64,000 nucleotides of DNA from Pseudomonas fluorescens (GCF_902497785.1 NZ_CABVHK010000010.1:62001-126000); one strand, 5' to 3'; positions 18,470 to 27,742 are shown, numbered from the stretch's first letter. Notes: generated by a model from the letters alone, not told the origin. Program-made: numbers and translations.

Positions 18470-18543
18470 GATTCACTCCTGAAACTGGCCGGCATTGTCG
18501 CGCATTGCCGGGTGTACAGTCATCTGTGGCATACACCGATCCC

Positions 18544-18633
18544 TGTGGGAGCGGGCTTGCCCGCGATGGCGGACTGTCAGGCACATCTATGTTGAATGTG
18601 CCGCCCTCATCGCGGGCAAGCCCGCTCCCACAG
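18544..18633. repeat. REP pair (class 1, GGGAGCGGGC variant)
   Basis: TGTGGGAGCGGGCTTGCCCG and an inverted copy, with about 40 bp between them, located downstream of rlmM. Confidence 0.85.
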
Positions 18634-18646
18634 GAATATCACCGTA

Positions 18647-19720
18647 TCAACGGGACTTGGGCTTCTTCACGTCGAGCCGGCGCAGGTGGCACGTGACTTC
18701 TTCACGGTCGTGATACAGCTGCTTGCAGCCGATCTCGACCCGAATCCCGCGTTCCTTGAAGCCGTCAGCAATGCGCTCCAGCAAGCGTTTCACTTCAGCG
18801 TAACGCTGCTTCATCGGCAGCTTGAGATTGACCACCGCTTCGCGGCAATGCCCTTCGCCAATCCACTCTTCCAGCATCGCCGCATTGCGCGCCGGTTTCT
18901 CGACGATGTCGCAGACCATCCAGTCCACCGGTTGCCGGGGCTTGAAGGTGAAACCGTCGGCCATCAAGTGTTGCACCAGACCGGTGTCCATCAGGCTCTC
19001 GGCCATCGGGCCGTTGTCGATGGCGGTCACCAACATGCCGCGATTGACCAGTTGCCAGGTCCAGCCGCCGGGCGCGGCGCCGAGATCAACGCCGGTCATG
19101 TCACTGTGCAGGCGCTCGTCCCACTGGTCGCGCGGGATGAAATGGTGCCACGCCTCTTCCAGCTTCAGGGTCGAGCGACTTGGCGCCTCGCGAGGAAACT
19201 TCAGGCGCGGAATGCCCATCGGCCACATCGCCGAGTTGTTCGACTCGGCCAGGCCCATGAACACTTCGCGACCGCTTTTGAACGTCAGCAGCAGGCGCGG
19301 CTTGTGGGCGTCTTCCACCAGTTTGCCGGCCGCCATCAGCGCCTTGCGCAGGTGCACTTCGAACTTCTTGCAGAAATTCGACAGTTCCTTGCCATCGTTG
19401 GTGTCGACCATCTCCAGCCACAGGCTGCCGCACAGCGGGAAGTCCGCCATGTGGGCGAGGATCACGCTGATACGGTCGGTTTCCGGCAGGTCGATGAACA
19501 TCCCGCGCGCCCATTGGCGCGGAAAGATCAGATCGGTAAAACGCTGGCCGCGCATCAAACGCTCGGCGCCGTCTTCTTCGGTGCAGATGAATTCGGCGCA
19601 GGCGCTGGCGGTCTTGGCCTTGGCATAGCCGGCCACGTTCAGCCGTGCGGCGTGTTCGGAAATCTCGGAGCAGACTTCGCCTTCGAAGCCCGGTCGGCAA
19701 TGCATAAATAGCGTGTTCAT
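18647..19720 (-). CDS. rlmM: 23S rRNA 2'-O-ribose C2498 methyltransferase
   Basis: SAM-dependent enzyme (357 aa) that methylates the ribose of C2498 in 23S rRNA. The N-terminal THUMP-like region starts MNTLFMHCRPGFEGEVC. The Rossmann-type methyltransferase domain has the SAM loop DLGAAPGGWTWQL and the motif VDWMVCDIVEKPAR, and the basic catalytic tail has NLKLPMKQRY. The ATG at 19720 matches known RlmM N-termini; the open frame continues 22 codons upstream without support. It is divergent from acnA. Confidence 0.93.
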   Translation of the reverse strand: MNTLFMHCRPGFEGEVCSEISEHAARLNVAGYAKAKTASACAEFICTEEDGAERLMRGQRFTDLIFPRQWARGMFIDLPETDRISVILAHMADFPLCGSLWLEMVDTNDGKELSNFCKKFEVHLRKALMAAGKLVEDAHKPRLLLTFKSGREVFMGLAESNNSAMWPMGIPRLKFPREAPSRSTLKLEEAWHHFIPRDQWDERLHSDMTGVDLGAAPGGWTWQLVNRGMLVTAIDNGPMAESLMDTGLVQHLMADGFTFKPRQPVDWMVCDIVEKPARNAAMLEEWIGEGHCREAVVNLKLPMKQRYAEVKRLLERIADGFKERGIRVEIGCKQLYHDREEVTCHLRRLDVKKPKSR

Positions 19721-19906
19721 TGTTACTCCTGGGCAGTTGGCGAAGAATTCAGCCACTGCGCGATGCCCAGGCTTGCGTTGAAGCAAAGCCTGTCACGAAA
19801 ACCGGCGCATGATAGCCGAGTTCGGAACCTCGAACTTGTCGATAGAGTCCAGTTATTAGCCAGCTACCCGAAACAGGGCTAGGTTTAATGCTCTGTCCGT
19901 CCCCTC

Positions 19907-19926
19907 AGTCCGTAGCCGTGCGGACT
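19907..19926 (+). promoter_or_regulatory. Stem-loop just upstream of acnA ribosome site
   Basis: AGTCCG (19907-19912) and CGGACT (19921-19926) form a six-base-pair stem with an 8-nt loop. The stem ends two bases before AAGGAG (19928-19933). A hairpin this close to the ribosome site could affect translation. There is no T tract, so it is not a terminator. Confidence 0.4.
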
Positions 19927-19942
19927 CAAAGGAGTGATCGCA

Positions 19943-22684
19943 ATGCCGTCCCTCGATAGCCTGAAGACCCTTAAAACCCTGCAAGTCGACGACAAGACCT
20001 ACCACTATTTCAGTCTGCCCGACGCTGCCAAAAGCCTCGGTGATCTCGACAAACTGCCCATGTCGTTGAAAGTCCTGCTGGAAAACCTGCTGCGCTGGGA
20101 AGACGAAAAAACCGTCACCGGCGCGGACCTGCGGGCGATTGCCGCCTGGCTCAAGGAGCGCCGCTCCGACCGCGAAATCCAGTACCGCCCTGCCCGCGTG
20201 TTGATGCAAGACTTCACCGGCGTCCCCGCCGTGGTCGACCTCGCGGCCATGCGCGCCGCCATGGCCAAGGCCGGCGGCGACCCGCAGCGGATCAACCCGC
20301 TGTCGCCGGTGGATCTGGTGATCGACCACTCGGTGATGGTCGACAAGTTCGGCAGCGCCAGCGCCTTTGAACAAAACGTCGACATCGAAATGCAGCGCAA
20401 CGGTGAGCGCTACGCGTTCCTGCGCTGGGGCCAGAGCGCTTTCGATAATTTCAGCGTGGTGCCGCCGGGCACCGGCATTTGTCACCAGGTCAATCTCGAA
20501 TACCTCGGCCGCACGGTCTGGACCAAAGACGAGGATGGCCGCACCTACGCGTTCCCCGATACCCTGGTCGGTACCGACTCCCACACCACCATGATCAACG
20601 GCCTCGGCGTACTCGGCTGGGGCGTCGGCGGGATCGAGGCGGAAGCGGCGATGCTCGGCCAGCCGGTATCGATGCTGATTCCGGAGGTGATTGGTTTCAA
20701 ACTCACCGGCAAGTTGAAAGAAGGCATCACCGCCACCGATCTGGTGCTGACCGTCACGCAGATGCTGCGCAAGAAAGGCGTGGTCGGCAAATTCGTCGAG
20801 TTCTACGGCGACGGCCTGGCCGACTTGCCGCTGGCCGACCGCGCGACCATCGCCAACATGGCGCCGGAGTACGGGGCGACGTGCGGCTTCTTCCCGGTGG
20901 ACGAGGTGACGCTGGAATACCTGCGCCTGTCCGGCCGTCCGCTTGAAACGGTGAAACTGGTCGAGGCTTACAGCAAAGCGCAAGGCCTGTGGCGTCTGGC
21001 AGGTCAGGAACCGGTGTTCACCGACAGTCTGGCGTTGGACATGGGCAGCGTCGAAGCCAGCCTCGCCGGGCCGAAACGCCCACAGGACCGGGTGTCACTG
21101 CCCAATGTCGCGCAAGCGTTCAGTGATTTTCTCGGCTTGCAGTTCAAACCCACCAGCAAGGACGAAGGTCGCCTGGAAAGTGAGGGCGGTGGCGGCGTCG
21201 CCGTCGGCAACGCCGACCTGGTCGGCGAAACGGATTATGAGTACGACGGCCATACCTATCGCCTGAAAAACGGCGCGGTGGTGATCGCCGCGATTACCTC
21301 GTGTACTAACACGTCCAATCCAAGCGTGATGATGGCCGCCGGGTTGGTGGCGAAAAAAGCCGTGGAGAAAGGCCTTACGCGCAAACCGTGGGTGAAAAGT
21401 TCGCTGGCTCCGGGCTCGAAAGTGGTCACCGATTATTACAAGGCGGCCGGCCTGACGCAGTACCTCGACCAGCTGGGTTTCGACCTGGTGGGTTATGGCT
21501 GCACGACCTGCATCGGCAACTCCGGGCCGCTGCCGGAGCCGATCGAAAAAGCCATCCAGCAAGCCGACCTGACCGTCGCCTCCGTGTTGTCGGGCAACCG
21601 CAACTTCGAAGGCCGCGTGCATCCACTGGTGAAAACCAACTGGCTGGCATCGCCGCCGCTGGTGGTCGCGTATGCGCTGGCCGGCACGGTGCGAATTGAC
21701 ATCAGCAGCGAACCGCTGGGGAATGACAGGGACGGTAACCCGGTGTATCTGCGGGACATCTGGCCGAGCACCCGGGAAATCGCCGAGGCGGTGAATAAGG
21801 TCAACACCGCGATGTTTCACAAGGAATACGCCGAAGTATTCGCCGGCGACGAGCAATGGCAGGCGATTGAAGTGCCGCAGGCGGCGACGTATGTCTGGCA
21901 GGACGATTCGACGTACATCCAGCATCCACCGTTTTTCGACGACATCGGTGGACCGCCGCCGGTGGTCAAGGACGTCGCGGGCGCCCGGGTCCTTGCGCTG
22001 CTTGGCGACTCGGTGACCACAGACCACATCTCCCCGGCCGGCAACATCAAGTCCGACAGCCCGGCGGGCAACTACCTGCGCGAAAAAGGCGTGGAACCCC
22101 GGGACTTCAACTCCTACGGCTCCCGTCGCGGCAACCATGAAGTGATGATGCGCGGTACCTTCGCCAACATCCGCATTCGCAACGAGATGCTCGGTGGCGA
22201 GGAAGGCGGCAATACGATCTACATTCCCACGGGGGAGAAACTGGCGATCTACGACGCGGCGATGCGCTATCAAGCATCGGGGACACCGCTGGTGGTGATT
22301 GCCGGCCAGGAATACGGCACCGGCTCGAGCCGCGACTGGGCGGCCAAGGGCACCAATCTGCTGGGTGTGAAAGCGGTCATCGCCGAAAGCTTCGAGCGGA
22401 TTCACCGCTCCAATCTGGTGGGCATGGGCGTGTTGCCGCTGCAGTTCAAACTGGATCAGAACCGCAAGAGTCTGAATCTGACCGGTAAGGAGACGTTCGA
22501 CATCCAAGGGTTGACCGCTGTGGAGCTGACACCGCGGATGAACCTGACGCTGATCATTACCCGTGAGGATGGCAGTCGCGAGAAGATCGAGGTGTTGTGC
22601 CGGATCGATACGCTGAATGAGGTGGAGTACTTCAAGGCGGGGGGGATTTTGCATTATGTGTTGCGGCAGTTGATTGCTTCGTAG
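19943..22684 (+). CDS. acnA: Aconitate hydratase A
   Basis: Iron-sulfur enzyme (913 aa) converting citrate to isocitrate in the TCA cycle. Cluster ligands are visible: the first Cys in ITSCTNTSNPS and two in GCTTCIGNSGPL. The substrate-binding region GSSRDWAAKGT, with the swivel domain, is near the C-terminus. It is of the AcnA/IRP1 type (PSLDSLKTLKTLQ start) rather than AcnB. The start is the ATG at 19943 with AAGGAG 9 nt upstream; a GTG three codons earlier is less likely. AcnA is commonly the stress- and iron-linked aconitase. Confidence 0.96.
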   Translation: MPSLDSLKTLKTLQVDDKTYHYFSLPDAAKSLGDLDKLPMSLKVLLENLLRWEDEKTVTGADLRAIAAWLKERRSDREIQYRPARVLMQDFTGVPAVVDLAAMRAAMAKAGGDPQRINPLSPVDLVIDHSVMVDKFGSASAFEQNVDIEMQRNGERYAFLRWGQSAFDNFSVVPPGTGICHQVNLEYLGRTVWTKDEDGRTYAFPDTLVGTDSHTTMINGLGVLGWGVGGIEAEAAMLGQPVSMLIPEVIGFKLTGKLKEGITATDLVLTVTQMLRKKGVVGKFVEFYGDGLADLPLADRATIANMAPEYGATCGFFPVDEVTLEYLRLSGRPLETVKLVEAYSKAQGLWRLAGQEPVFTDSLALDMGSVEASLAGPKRPQDRVSLPNVAQAFSDFLGLQFKPTSKDEGRLESEGGGGVAVGNADLVGETDYEYDGHTYRLKNGAVVIAAITSCTNTSNPSVMMAAGLVAKKAVEKGLTRKPWVKSSLAPGSKVVTDYYKAAGLTQYLDQLGFDLVGYGCTTCIGNSGPLPEPIEKAIQQADLTVASVLSGNRNFEGRVHPLVKTNWLASPPLVVAYALAGTVRIDISSEPLGNDRDGNPVYLRDIWPSTREIAEAVNKVNTAMFHKEYAEVFAGDEQWQAIEVPQAATYVWQDDSTYIQHPPFFDDIGGPPPVVKDVAGARVLALLGDSVTTDHISPAGNIKSDSPAGNYLREKGVEPRDFNSYGSRRGNHEVMMRGTFANIRIRNEMLGGEEGGNTIYIPTGEKLAIYDAAMRYQASGTPLVVIAGQEYGTGSSRDWAAKGTNLLGVKAVIAESFERIHRSNLVGMGVLPLQFKLDQNRKSLNLTGKETFDIQGLTAVELTPRMNLTLIITREDGSREKIEVLCRIDTLNEVEYFKAGGILHYVLRQLIAS

Positions 22685-22715
22685 GGTTGATCGTGCACGA
22701 AATCTGGCGATCTCA

Positions 22716-22804
22716 TGTGGGAGCGAGCCTGCTCGCGAAGCGGGAGTGCCAGCCACTATCAATGTTGGCTGACACGACGCTTTCGCGAGCAGGCTCGCTC
22801 CCAC
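22716..22804. repeat. REP pair (class 1)
   Basis: TGTGGGAGCGAGCCTGCTCG and its inverted copy, 32 bp after the acnA stop. Confidence 0.85.
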
Positions 22805-22859
22805 AATGGAAAATGTACGGGCGATTTTGTGACGCGCCGCCGATTATCAAAAAATAATC

Positions 22860-22886
22860 TCAACAAATCCCCACCAGTGCCGACAA
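22860..22886 (+). promoter_or_regulatory. FliA (sigma28)-like promoter of the aer gene
   Basis: TCAA at 22860-22863, a 15-bp spacer, then GCCGACAA at 22879-22886. The flagellar sigma factor consensus is TAAA-N15-GCCGATAA, so the -10 has one mismatch and the spacing is exact. It ends 41 bp before the ATG of an aerotaxis receptor gene, a class often transcribed by FliA. Confidence 0.6.
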
Positions 22887-22927
22887 CTTGTCAAAGCCTT
22901 GTTAAAGCCTTGCGGATTGAAAAAGCC

Positions 22928-24493
22928 ATGCGTAACAACCAACCCATTACACAACGCGAACGGACCTTTCCCGCTCAGCAACGGTTGATTTCCACCACCG
23001 ATGCCAAAGGCGTGATCACTTACTGCAACGACGCTTTCGTCGAAATCAGTGGGTATTCCTATGAGGAACTGCTCCGTGCACCGCACAACCTGGTCCGCCA
23101 CCCCGACGTGCCGGCCGCCGTGTTCGCGCACATGTGGGGGACATTGAAACAAGGCTTGCCATGGATGGGCATCGTCAAGAATCGCTGCAAGTCCGGCGAC
23201 CACTACTGGGTCAACGCCTACGTCACACCGGTGTTCGAAGGCAATCAGGTGGTCGGTTACGAGTCGGTGCGGGTCAAACCCACCGCCGAACAGATCCAGC
23301 GTGCCGAAGCGCTCTATAAACGCATCAACCAGGGCAAATCGGCGATTCCTTCGACCGATAAATGGCTGCCGGTGCTTCAGGACTGGCTGCCGTTCATTCT
23401 GGTCAGCCAGTTGAGCTTCATGATCGGTGCCACGCTTAACTCCCAATGGGGTTTTGCGCTGGCCGCCGGTCTTTCGGTGCCCTTGGGCCTGCTCGGTTTG
23501 AGCTGGCAACAGCGCGGTCTCAAGCGCTTGCTGCGCCTGGCCGAGCAGACCACGTCCGACCCGCTGATCGCGCAGATGTACACCGACAGCCGCGGTGCGC
23601 AGGCGCGTCTGGAGATGTCGATCCTCAGCCAGGAAGCCCGCCTGAAAACCTGCCTGACCCGTCTACAGGACACGGCTGAGCACCTGACCGAGCAAGCGAA
23701 GCAGTCCGACACCCTGGCGCACAACAGCTCCTCAGGCCTGGAACGTCAGCGCGTCGAGACCGAGCAAGTGGCCACCGCCGTCAACCAGATGGCCGCCACC
23801 ACTCAGGAAGTCGCCAGCCATGTGCAGCGCACCGCGGACGCGACTCAGGAAGCCAATCGCCTGACCGGGCGCGGTCGTGACATCGCCGGGGAAACCCGCG
23901 AAGCGATTGAACGCCTGTCGGTGGTGGTCGGTGAAACGGGCATGACCGTGACGCAGCTGGCCAAGGACAGCGATGAAATTGGCGGTGTAGTCGACGTGAT
24001 CAAGGGCATTGCCGATCAGACCAACCTGCTCGCGCTGAACGCGGCCATTGAAGCGGCACGTGCCGGCGAGATGGGCCGAGGCTTTGCCGTGGTGGCGGAT
24101 GAAGTTCGCCAATTGGCGCAACGCACCAGCGAATCCACCGGGCAGATTCACGCGCTGATCGCCAAACTCCAGCAAACGGCCAGCACCGCAGTGCAAACCA
24201 TGGAAGCCGGGCATCGACAGGCTGAAGAAGGTGTGGCGCGGGTACTGGAAGCGGATCAGGCACTGGTCGGGATCAGCGAAGCGGTGGCGCACATCACTGA
24301 CATGACCACGCAGATTGCGGCCGCGACCGAAGAGCAAAGCTCGGTGGCCGAAGAAATCAGCCGCAACATCAGCAACATCTCGCAACTGGCGGACCAGACC
24401 TCGGAACAGGCGCAGCACTCGGCGTTGTTGAGTGAAGAGCTGACGAAGACGGCGAATACCCAGTATTCGCTGGTGGAGCGGTTTAACCGCTGA
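22928..24493 (+). CDS. aer: Aerotaxis receptor, PAS-type methyl-accepting chemotaxis protein
   Basis: 521-aa energy/oxygen sensor. An N-terminal PAS domain (about residues 10-115) has NLVRHPDVPAAVF and a WVNAYVTPV strand, the pattern of FAD-binding Aer proteins. A hydrophobic hairpin (about 155-200) anchors it to the inner membrane with no periplasmic domain. A HAMP-like link and a long coiled coil follow, with the MCP tip VIKGIADQTNLLALNAAIEAAR. The length is near that of E. coli Aer (506). The ATG at 22928 was chosen; the longer open frame upstream runs into a REP pair. The gene stands alone and has a strong terminator. Confidence 0.9.
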   Translation: MRNNQPITQRERTFPAQQRLISTTDAKGVITYCNDAFVEISGYSYEELLRAPHNLVRHPDVPAAVFAHMWGTLKQGLPWMGIVKNRCKSGDHYWVNAYVTPVFEGNQVVGYESVRVKPTAEQIQRAEALYKRINQGKSAIPSTDKWLPVLQDWLPFILVSQLSFMIGATLNSQWGFALAAGLSVPLGLLGLSWQQRGLKRLLRLAEQTTSDPLIAQMYTDSRGAQARLEMSILSQEARLKTCLTRLQDTAEHLTEQAKQSDTLAHNSSSGLERQRVETEQVATAVNQMAATTQEVASHVQRTADATQEANRLTGRGRDIAGETREAIERLSVVVGETGMTVTQLAKDSDEIGGVVDVIKGIADQTNLLALNAAIEAARAGEMGRGFAVVADEVRQLAQRTSESTGQIHALIAKLQQTASTAVQTMEAGHRQAEEGVARVLEADQALVGISEAVAHITDMTTQIAAATEEQSSVAEEISRNISNISQLADQTSEQAQHSALLSEELTKTANTQYSLVERFNR

Positions 24494-24508
24494 TTGCTGG
24501 TGGAAACA

Positions 24509-24543
24509 CAAAACCCGGACGGTGAAAGCTTCCGGGTTTTTTA
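24509..24543 (+). terminator. Rho-independent terminator of aer
   Basis: AAACCCGGA with TTCCGGGTTTTTT and a 10-nt loop, 18 nt after the aer stop. Confidence 0.9.
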
Positions 24544-24576
24544 TTGCCCGCCTGAAAGTAAAGTTGCCCATTAGGG

Positions 24577-24675
24577 CCTCATCGCGGGCAAGCCCGCTCC
24601 CACAGGTTTATGCGTGTGAGTACGATTGATGCCACACAGCAGAACTCTGTGGGAGCGGGCTTGCCCGCGATGAGG
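24577..24675. repeat. REP pair (class 1, opposite order)
   Basis: CCTCATCGCGGGCAAGCCCG ... then TGTGGGAGCGGGCTTGCCCG with CGATGAGG. The units face outwards compared with most other pairs in this window. Confidence 0.85.
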
Positions 24676-24696
24676 CCTACAGGGACACCGAAAATC

Positions 24697-25383
24697 TCAC
24701 TGAAGAAACGCAGCCACCCGATCCGCCGCCGCCGCCAAATGTTGCTCATGGGTAAACCCCGAAGCCTTCAACGGCTTCAAATCGTGATCCCCCGCCGCCA
24801 GCCAAAACACCTCGATGCCCGGCGCCAGGGTGTAGGCCTCAACCGCCTGACGATTGCCCAGCGCATCCCGCTCACCCTGCACAATCAGCGTCCGCGTCTT
24901 CAGCGAAGACAAATGTTCAACCCGAGGTTTCTCTGGCTTGCCCACCGCATAAAACGGATAGCCCAGACAGACGAGCGCATCCGCCTCCAATTCATCGGCG
25001 AGCAAACTCGCCATCCGCCCGCCCATGGACTTGCCGCCAATGGCCAGGCGCCCAGCGACATGGCGTCGCACCACCGCATACACCTCACGCCAGCATTCGA
25101 GCAGTTTTGGCGCCGGGTTCGGCGGGCGTTTACCGCCATCGGCACGCCGCTGGGCCATGTAGGGAAATTCGAAGCGCAGCACGCTGACGCCTTGAGCAGC
25201 GAGGCGCGCAGCCATGTCATTCATCCAGTCGCTGTCCATCGGCGCACCGGCACCATGGGCGAGAATCAGCGTCACCGGGTCAGCCGAGCCCGGTGAAACC
25301 GCCTCGTTCCAAAGCCATCCATGATCGCGCACACACTTCGCCCATTGATCCCCGTCAATACTGGCCTTGTGCTCTTTGTCCAT
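24697..25383 (-). CDS. Alpha/beta hydrolase, KANL3/Tex30-like
   Basis: 228-aa cytoplasmic protein with the alpha/beta-hydrolase nucleophile elbow GGKSMGGRM (S119), an oxyanion-type LAHGAGAPMDS loop near residue 42, and the late Asp (GERDALG) and His (AAGDHDLKP) of a triad. No substrate can be assigned. The start is the ATG at 25381-25383. Its first codons contain an Anr-type box (25345-25358) that probably serves the divergent ccoN2 operon. Confidence 0.85.
   Translation of the reverse strand: MDKEHKASIDGDQWAKCVRDHGWLWNEAVSPGSADPVTLILAHGAGAPMDSDWMNDMAARLAAQGVSVLRFEFPYMAQRRADGGKRPPNPAPKLLECWREVYAVVRRHVAGRLAIGGKSMGGRMASLLADELEADALVCLGYPFYAVGKPEKPRVEHLSSLKTRTLIVQGERDALGNRQAVEAYTLAPGIEVFWLAAGDHDLKPLKASGFTHEQHLAAAADRVAAFLQ
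25345..25358. promoter_or_regulatory. Anr box of the ccoN2 operon, inside the hydrolase gene
   Basis: TTGAT-CCCC-GTCAA, one base from the perfect FNR/Anr palindrome TTGAT-N4-ATCAA. It is centred about 125 bp upstream of the ccoN2 ATG and lies within the first 13 codons of the divergent hydrolase. The 93-bp gap itself holds no such site. Confidence 0.7.
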
Positions 25384-25476
25384 GCTTGCCTCGCTTTTAG
25401 TCTGCCTATAACTCCAGGCGAAGCGAGCGTCTGCCTTGCGCAAACGTCACTTCGGCTGAACCGTGGATGGGGAACC

Positions 25477-26901
25477 ATGAACACTTCTATCAGTACCGCC
25501 TACAACTACAAGGTGGTCCGCCAATTCGCCATTATGACGGTGGTGTGGGGCATCGTCGGCATGGGGCTCGGGGTTTTTCTCGCCGCCCAATTGGTCTGGC
25601 CTGAACTCAACTTCGATTTGCCGTGGACCAGTTTCGGCCGCTTGCGCCCGCTGCACACCAACGCGGTGATCTTCGCGTTCGGCGGTTGCGCCTTGTTCGC
25701 CAGTTCATTCTATTCGGTGCAACGCACCTGTCAGACGCAATTGTTCGCACCGAAAATCGCCGCGTTCTGCTTCTGGGGCTGGCAGCTGGTCATTCTCCTG
25801 GCAGCCATCAGCCTGCCGCTGGGTTACACCAGCTCCAAGGAATACGCCGAGCTGGAATGGCCGATCGACATTCTGATCACCATCGTCTGGGTCGCCTACG
25901 CCATCGTGTTTTTCGGCACCTTGGCCAAGCGCAAGACCAAGCACATCTACGTCGGCAACTGGTTCTTCGGTGCGTTCATCCTCACCGTGGCGATTCTGCA
26001 CATCGTCAACAACCTTGAGCTGCCGGTGAGCTTCACCAAGTCCTACTCGCTGTACGCCGGTGCGACCGATGCCATGGTGCAGTGGTGGTACGGCCACAAC
26101 GCCGTAGGCTTTTTCCTCACCGCCGGTTTCCTCGGGATGATGTACTACTTCGTGCCGAAACAGGCCGAGCGTCCGGTGTATTCCTATCGCCTGTCCATCG
26201 TGCACTTCTGGGCCCTGATCACCCTGTACATCTGGGCCGGTCCGCACCACCTGCACTACACCGCGCTGCCGGACTGGGCGCAGTCGCTGGGCATGGTGAT
26301 GTCGCTGATCCTGCTGGCACCGAGCTGGGGCGGGATGATCAACGGCATGATGACCCTCTCGGGCGCCTGGCATAAGTTGCGCAGCGACCCGATCCTGCGC
26401 TTCCTCGTGGTCTCGCTGGCGTTCTACGGCATGTCGACCTTCGAAGGGCCGATGATGGCGATCAAGACAGTCAACGCCCTCTCCCACTACACCGACTGGA
26501 CCATCGGCCACGTGCACGCTGGCGCGCTCGGTTGGGTGGCAATGATTTCCATCGGCGCGCTGTACCACATGATTCCGAAAATCTTCGGTCGTGCGCAGAT
26601 GCACAGCATCGGCCTGATCAACGCGCACTTCTGGCTCGCGACGATCGGCACCGTGCTCTACATCGCGTCGATGTGGGTCAACGGCATCGCCCAGGGCCTG
26701 ATGTGGCGCGCAATCAATGAAGACGGCACGCTGACCTACTCCTTCGTCGAAACCCTGGTGGCCAGCCACCCAGGCTTCATCGTGCGACTGGTGGGCGGTG
26801 CGATCTTCCTCTGCGGCATGTTCCTGATGGCTTACAACACCTGGCGCACCGTACGGGCCTCGCAGCCTGCCGAAGTCGCCGCTGCCGCGCAGATGGCCTG
26901 A
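25477..26901 (+). CDS. ccoN2: cbb3-type cytochrome c oxidase subunit I, isoform 2
   Basis: Catalytic haem-copper subunit (474 aa) of a high-affinity proton-pumping oxidase. The ligands fit the P. stutzeri numbering I recall: H60 for low-spin haem b, H207, H257 and H258 for CuB, Y251 as the cross-linked tyrosine, and H345/H347 for the haems. About twelve membrane helices. The start ATG at 25477 follows GGGGA. It is followed by ccoO 10 bp later. Isoform 2 is assigned by position, as in P. aeruginosa the operon next to the hydrolase-type gene is cbb3-2. Confidence 0.94.
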   Translation: MNTSISTAYNYKVVRQFAIMTVVWGIVGMGLGVFLAAQLVWPELNFDLPWTSFGRLRPLHTNAVIFAFGGCALFASSFYSVQRTCQTQLFAPKIAAFCFWGWQLVILLAAISLPLGYTSSKEYAELEWPIDILITIVWVAYAIVFFGTLAKRKTKHIYVGNWFFGAFILTVAILHIVNNLELPVSFTKSYSLYAGATDAMVQWWYGHNAVGFFLTAGFLGMMYYFVPKQAERPVYSYRLSIVHFWALITLYIWAGPHHLHYTALPDWAQSLGMVMSLILLAPSWGGMINGMMTLSGAWHKLRSDPILRFLVVSLAFYGMSTFEGPMMAIKTVNALSHYTDWTIGHVHAGALGWVAMISIGALYHMIPKIFGRAQMHSIGLINAHFWLATIGTVLYIASMWVNGIAQGLMWRAINEDGTLTYSFVETLVASHPGFIVRLVGGAIFLCGMFLMAYNTWRTVRASQPAEVAAAAQMA

Positions 26902-26911
26902 GGAGTCCGCC

Positions 26912-27520
26912 ATGAAACACGAAACAATCGAGAAAAACGTCGGCCTGCTGATGCTGCTGATGGTCCTGGCCGTGAGCATCGGCGGTCTGACCCAGATCGT
27001 CCCGCTGTTCTTCCAGGACGTGACCAATAAACCGGTGGAAGGCATGAAGCCCTACACCGCGCTGCAACTGGAAGGCCGCGACATTTACATCCGTGAAGGC
27101 TGCGTCCAGTGCCACTCGCAGATGATCCGGCCGTTCCGTGCCGAAACCGAACGCTACGGCCACTACTCGGTGGCCGGGGAAAGCGTCTGGGATCACCCGT
27201 TCCTGTGGGGCTCCAAGCGCACCGGCCCGGACCTGGCCCGCGTCGGCGCGCGTTACTCGGATGACTGGCACCGTGCGCATTTGTATAACCCGCGCAACGT
27301 TGTGCCTGAATCGAAGATGCCGGCCTACCCGTGGCTGGTCACGCAAGCGGTGGACAGCAGCAGCACCGAAACCAAGCTCAAGGTCATGCGCACCCTGGGC
27401 GTGCCGTACACCGATGACGACATCGCCGGCAGCGTCGAGTCGGTCAAGGGCAAGACCGAAATGGATGCGTTGGTCGCCTACCTGCAAGTGCTCGGCACTG
27501 CCATCAAGAGCAAGAGGTGA
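26912..27520 (+). CDS. ccoO2: cbb3 oxidase subunit II, mono-haem cytochrome c
   Basis: 202-aa membrane-anchored cytochrome c. One N-terminal helix (about residues 11-33) is followed by a periplasmic domain with the haem-binding CVQCH (C64, C67, H68). It passes electrons from CcoP to CcoN. The methionine ligand probably lies in ESKMPAYPW. It has AGGAGTCCGCC before the ATG and sits in ccoNOQP order. Confidence 0.95.
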   Translation: MKHETIEKNVGLLMLLMVLAVSIGGLTQIVPLFFQDVTNKPVEGMKPYTALQLEGRDIYIREGCVQCHSQMIRPFRAETERYGHYSVAGESVWDHPFLWGSKRTGPDLARVGARYSDDWHRAHLYNPRNVVPESKMPAYPWLVTQAVDSSSTETKLKVMRTLGVPYTDDDIAGSVESVKGKTEMDALVAYLQVLGTAIKSKR

Positions 27521-27523
27521 GCC

Positions 27524-27742
27524 ATGGCCATGCCCTTTGAAATTATGAGTGTGATGAGCAGTGGAATGATTCGCGGCCTGGGCACGGTCGTGGTGTTCCT
27601 GGCCTTCATCGGCCTGACGCTGTGGGTGTTCAACCGCAAGCGCACGCCGGAATTTGCCGAAGCGCGTTTGCTGCCGTTCGCCGATGAGCCCCTGCCCGAC
27701 GATGCCACCCAAGAACCTGAAACAAGGAGTACCCGGCCATGA
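27524..27742 (+). CDS. ccoQ2: cbb3 oxidase small subunit CcoQ, isoform 2
   Basis: 72-aa protein with one membrane helix (GMIRGLGTVVVFLAFIGLTL) and an acidic cytoplasmic tail. CcoQ stabilises the cbb3 complex. AGAGGTGAGCC precedes the ATG at 27524. Compared with CcoQ1 it has about ten extra N-terminal residues, so an internal start is possible. The stop overlaps the ccoP2 start by four bases, indicating translational coupling. Confidence 0.88.
   Translation: MAMPFEIMSVMSSGMIRGLGTVVVFLAFIGLTLWVFNRKRTPEFAEARLLPFADEPLPDDATQEPETRSTRP

Noticed and set aside
25384..25476. Anr box in the immediate ccoN2 gap
   Set aside because: TTGCG-CAAA-CGTCA is present but matches only about half of the positions; the better site is at 25345.
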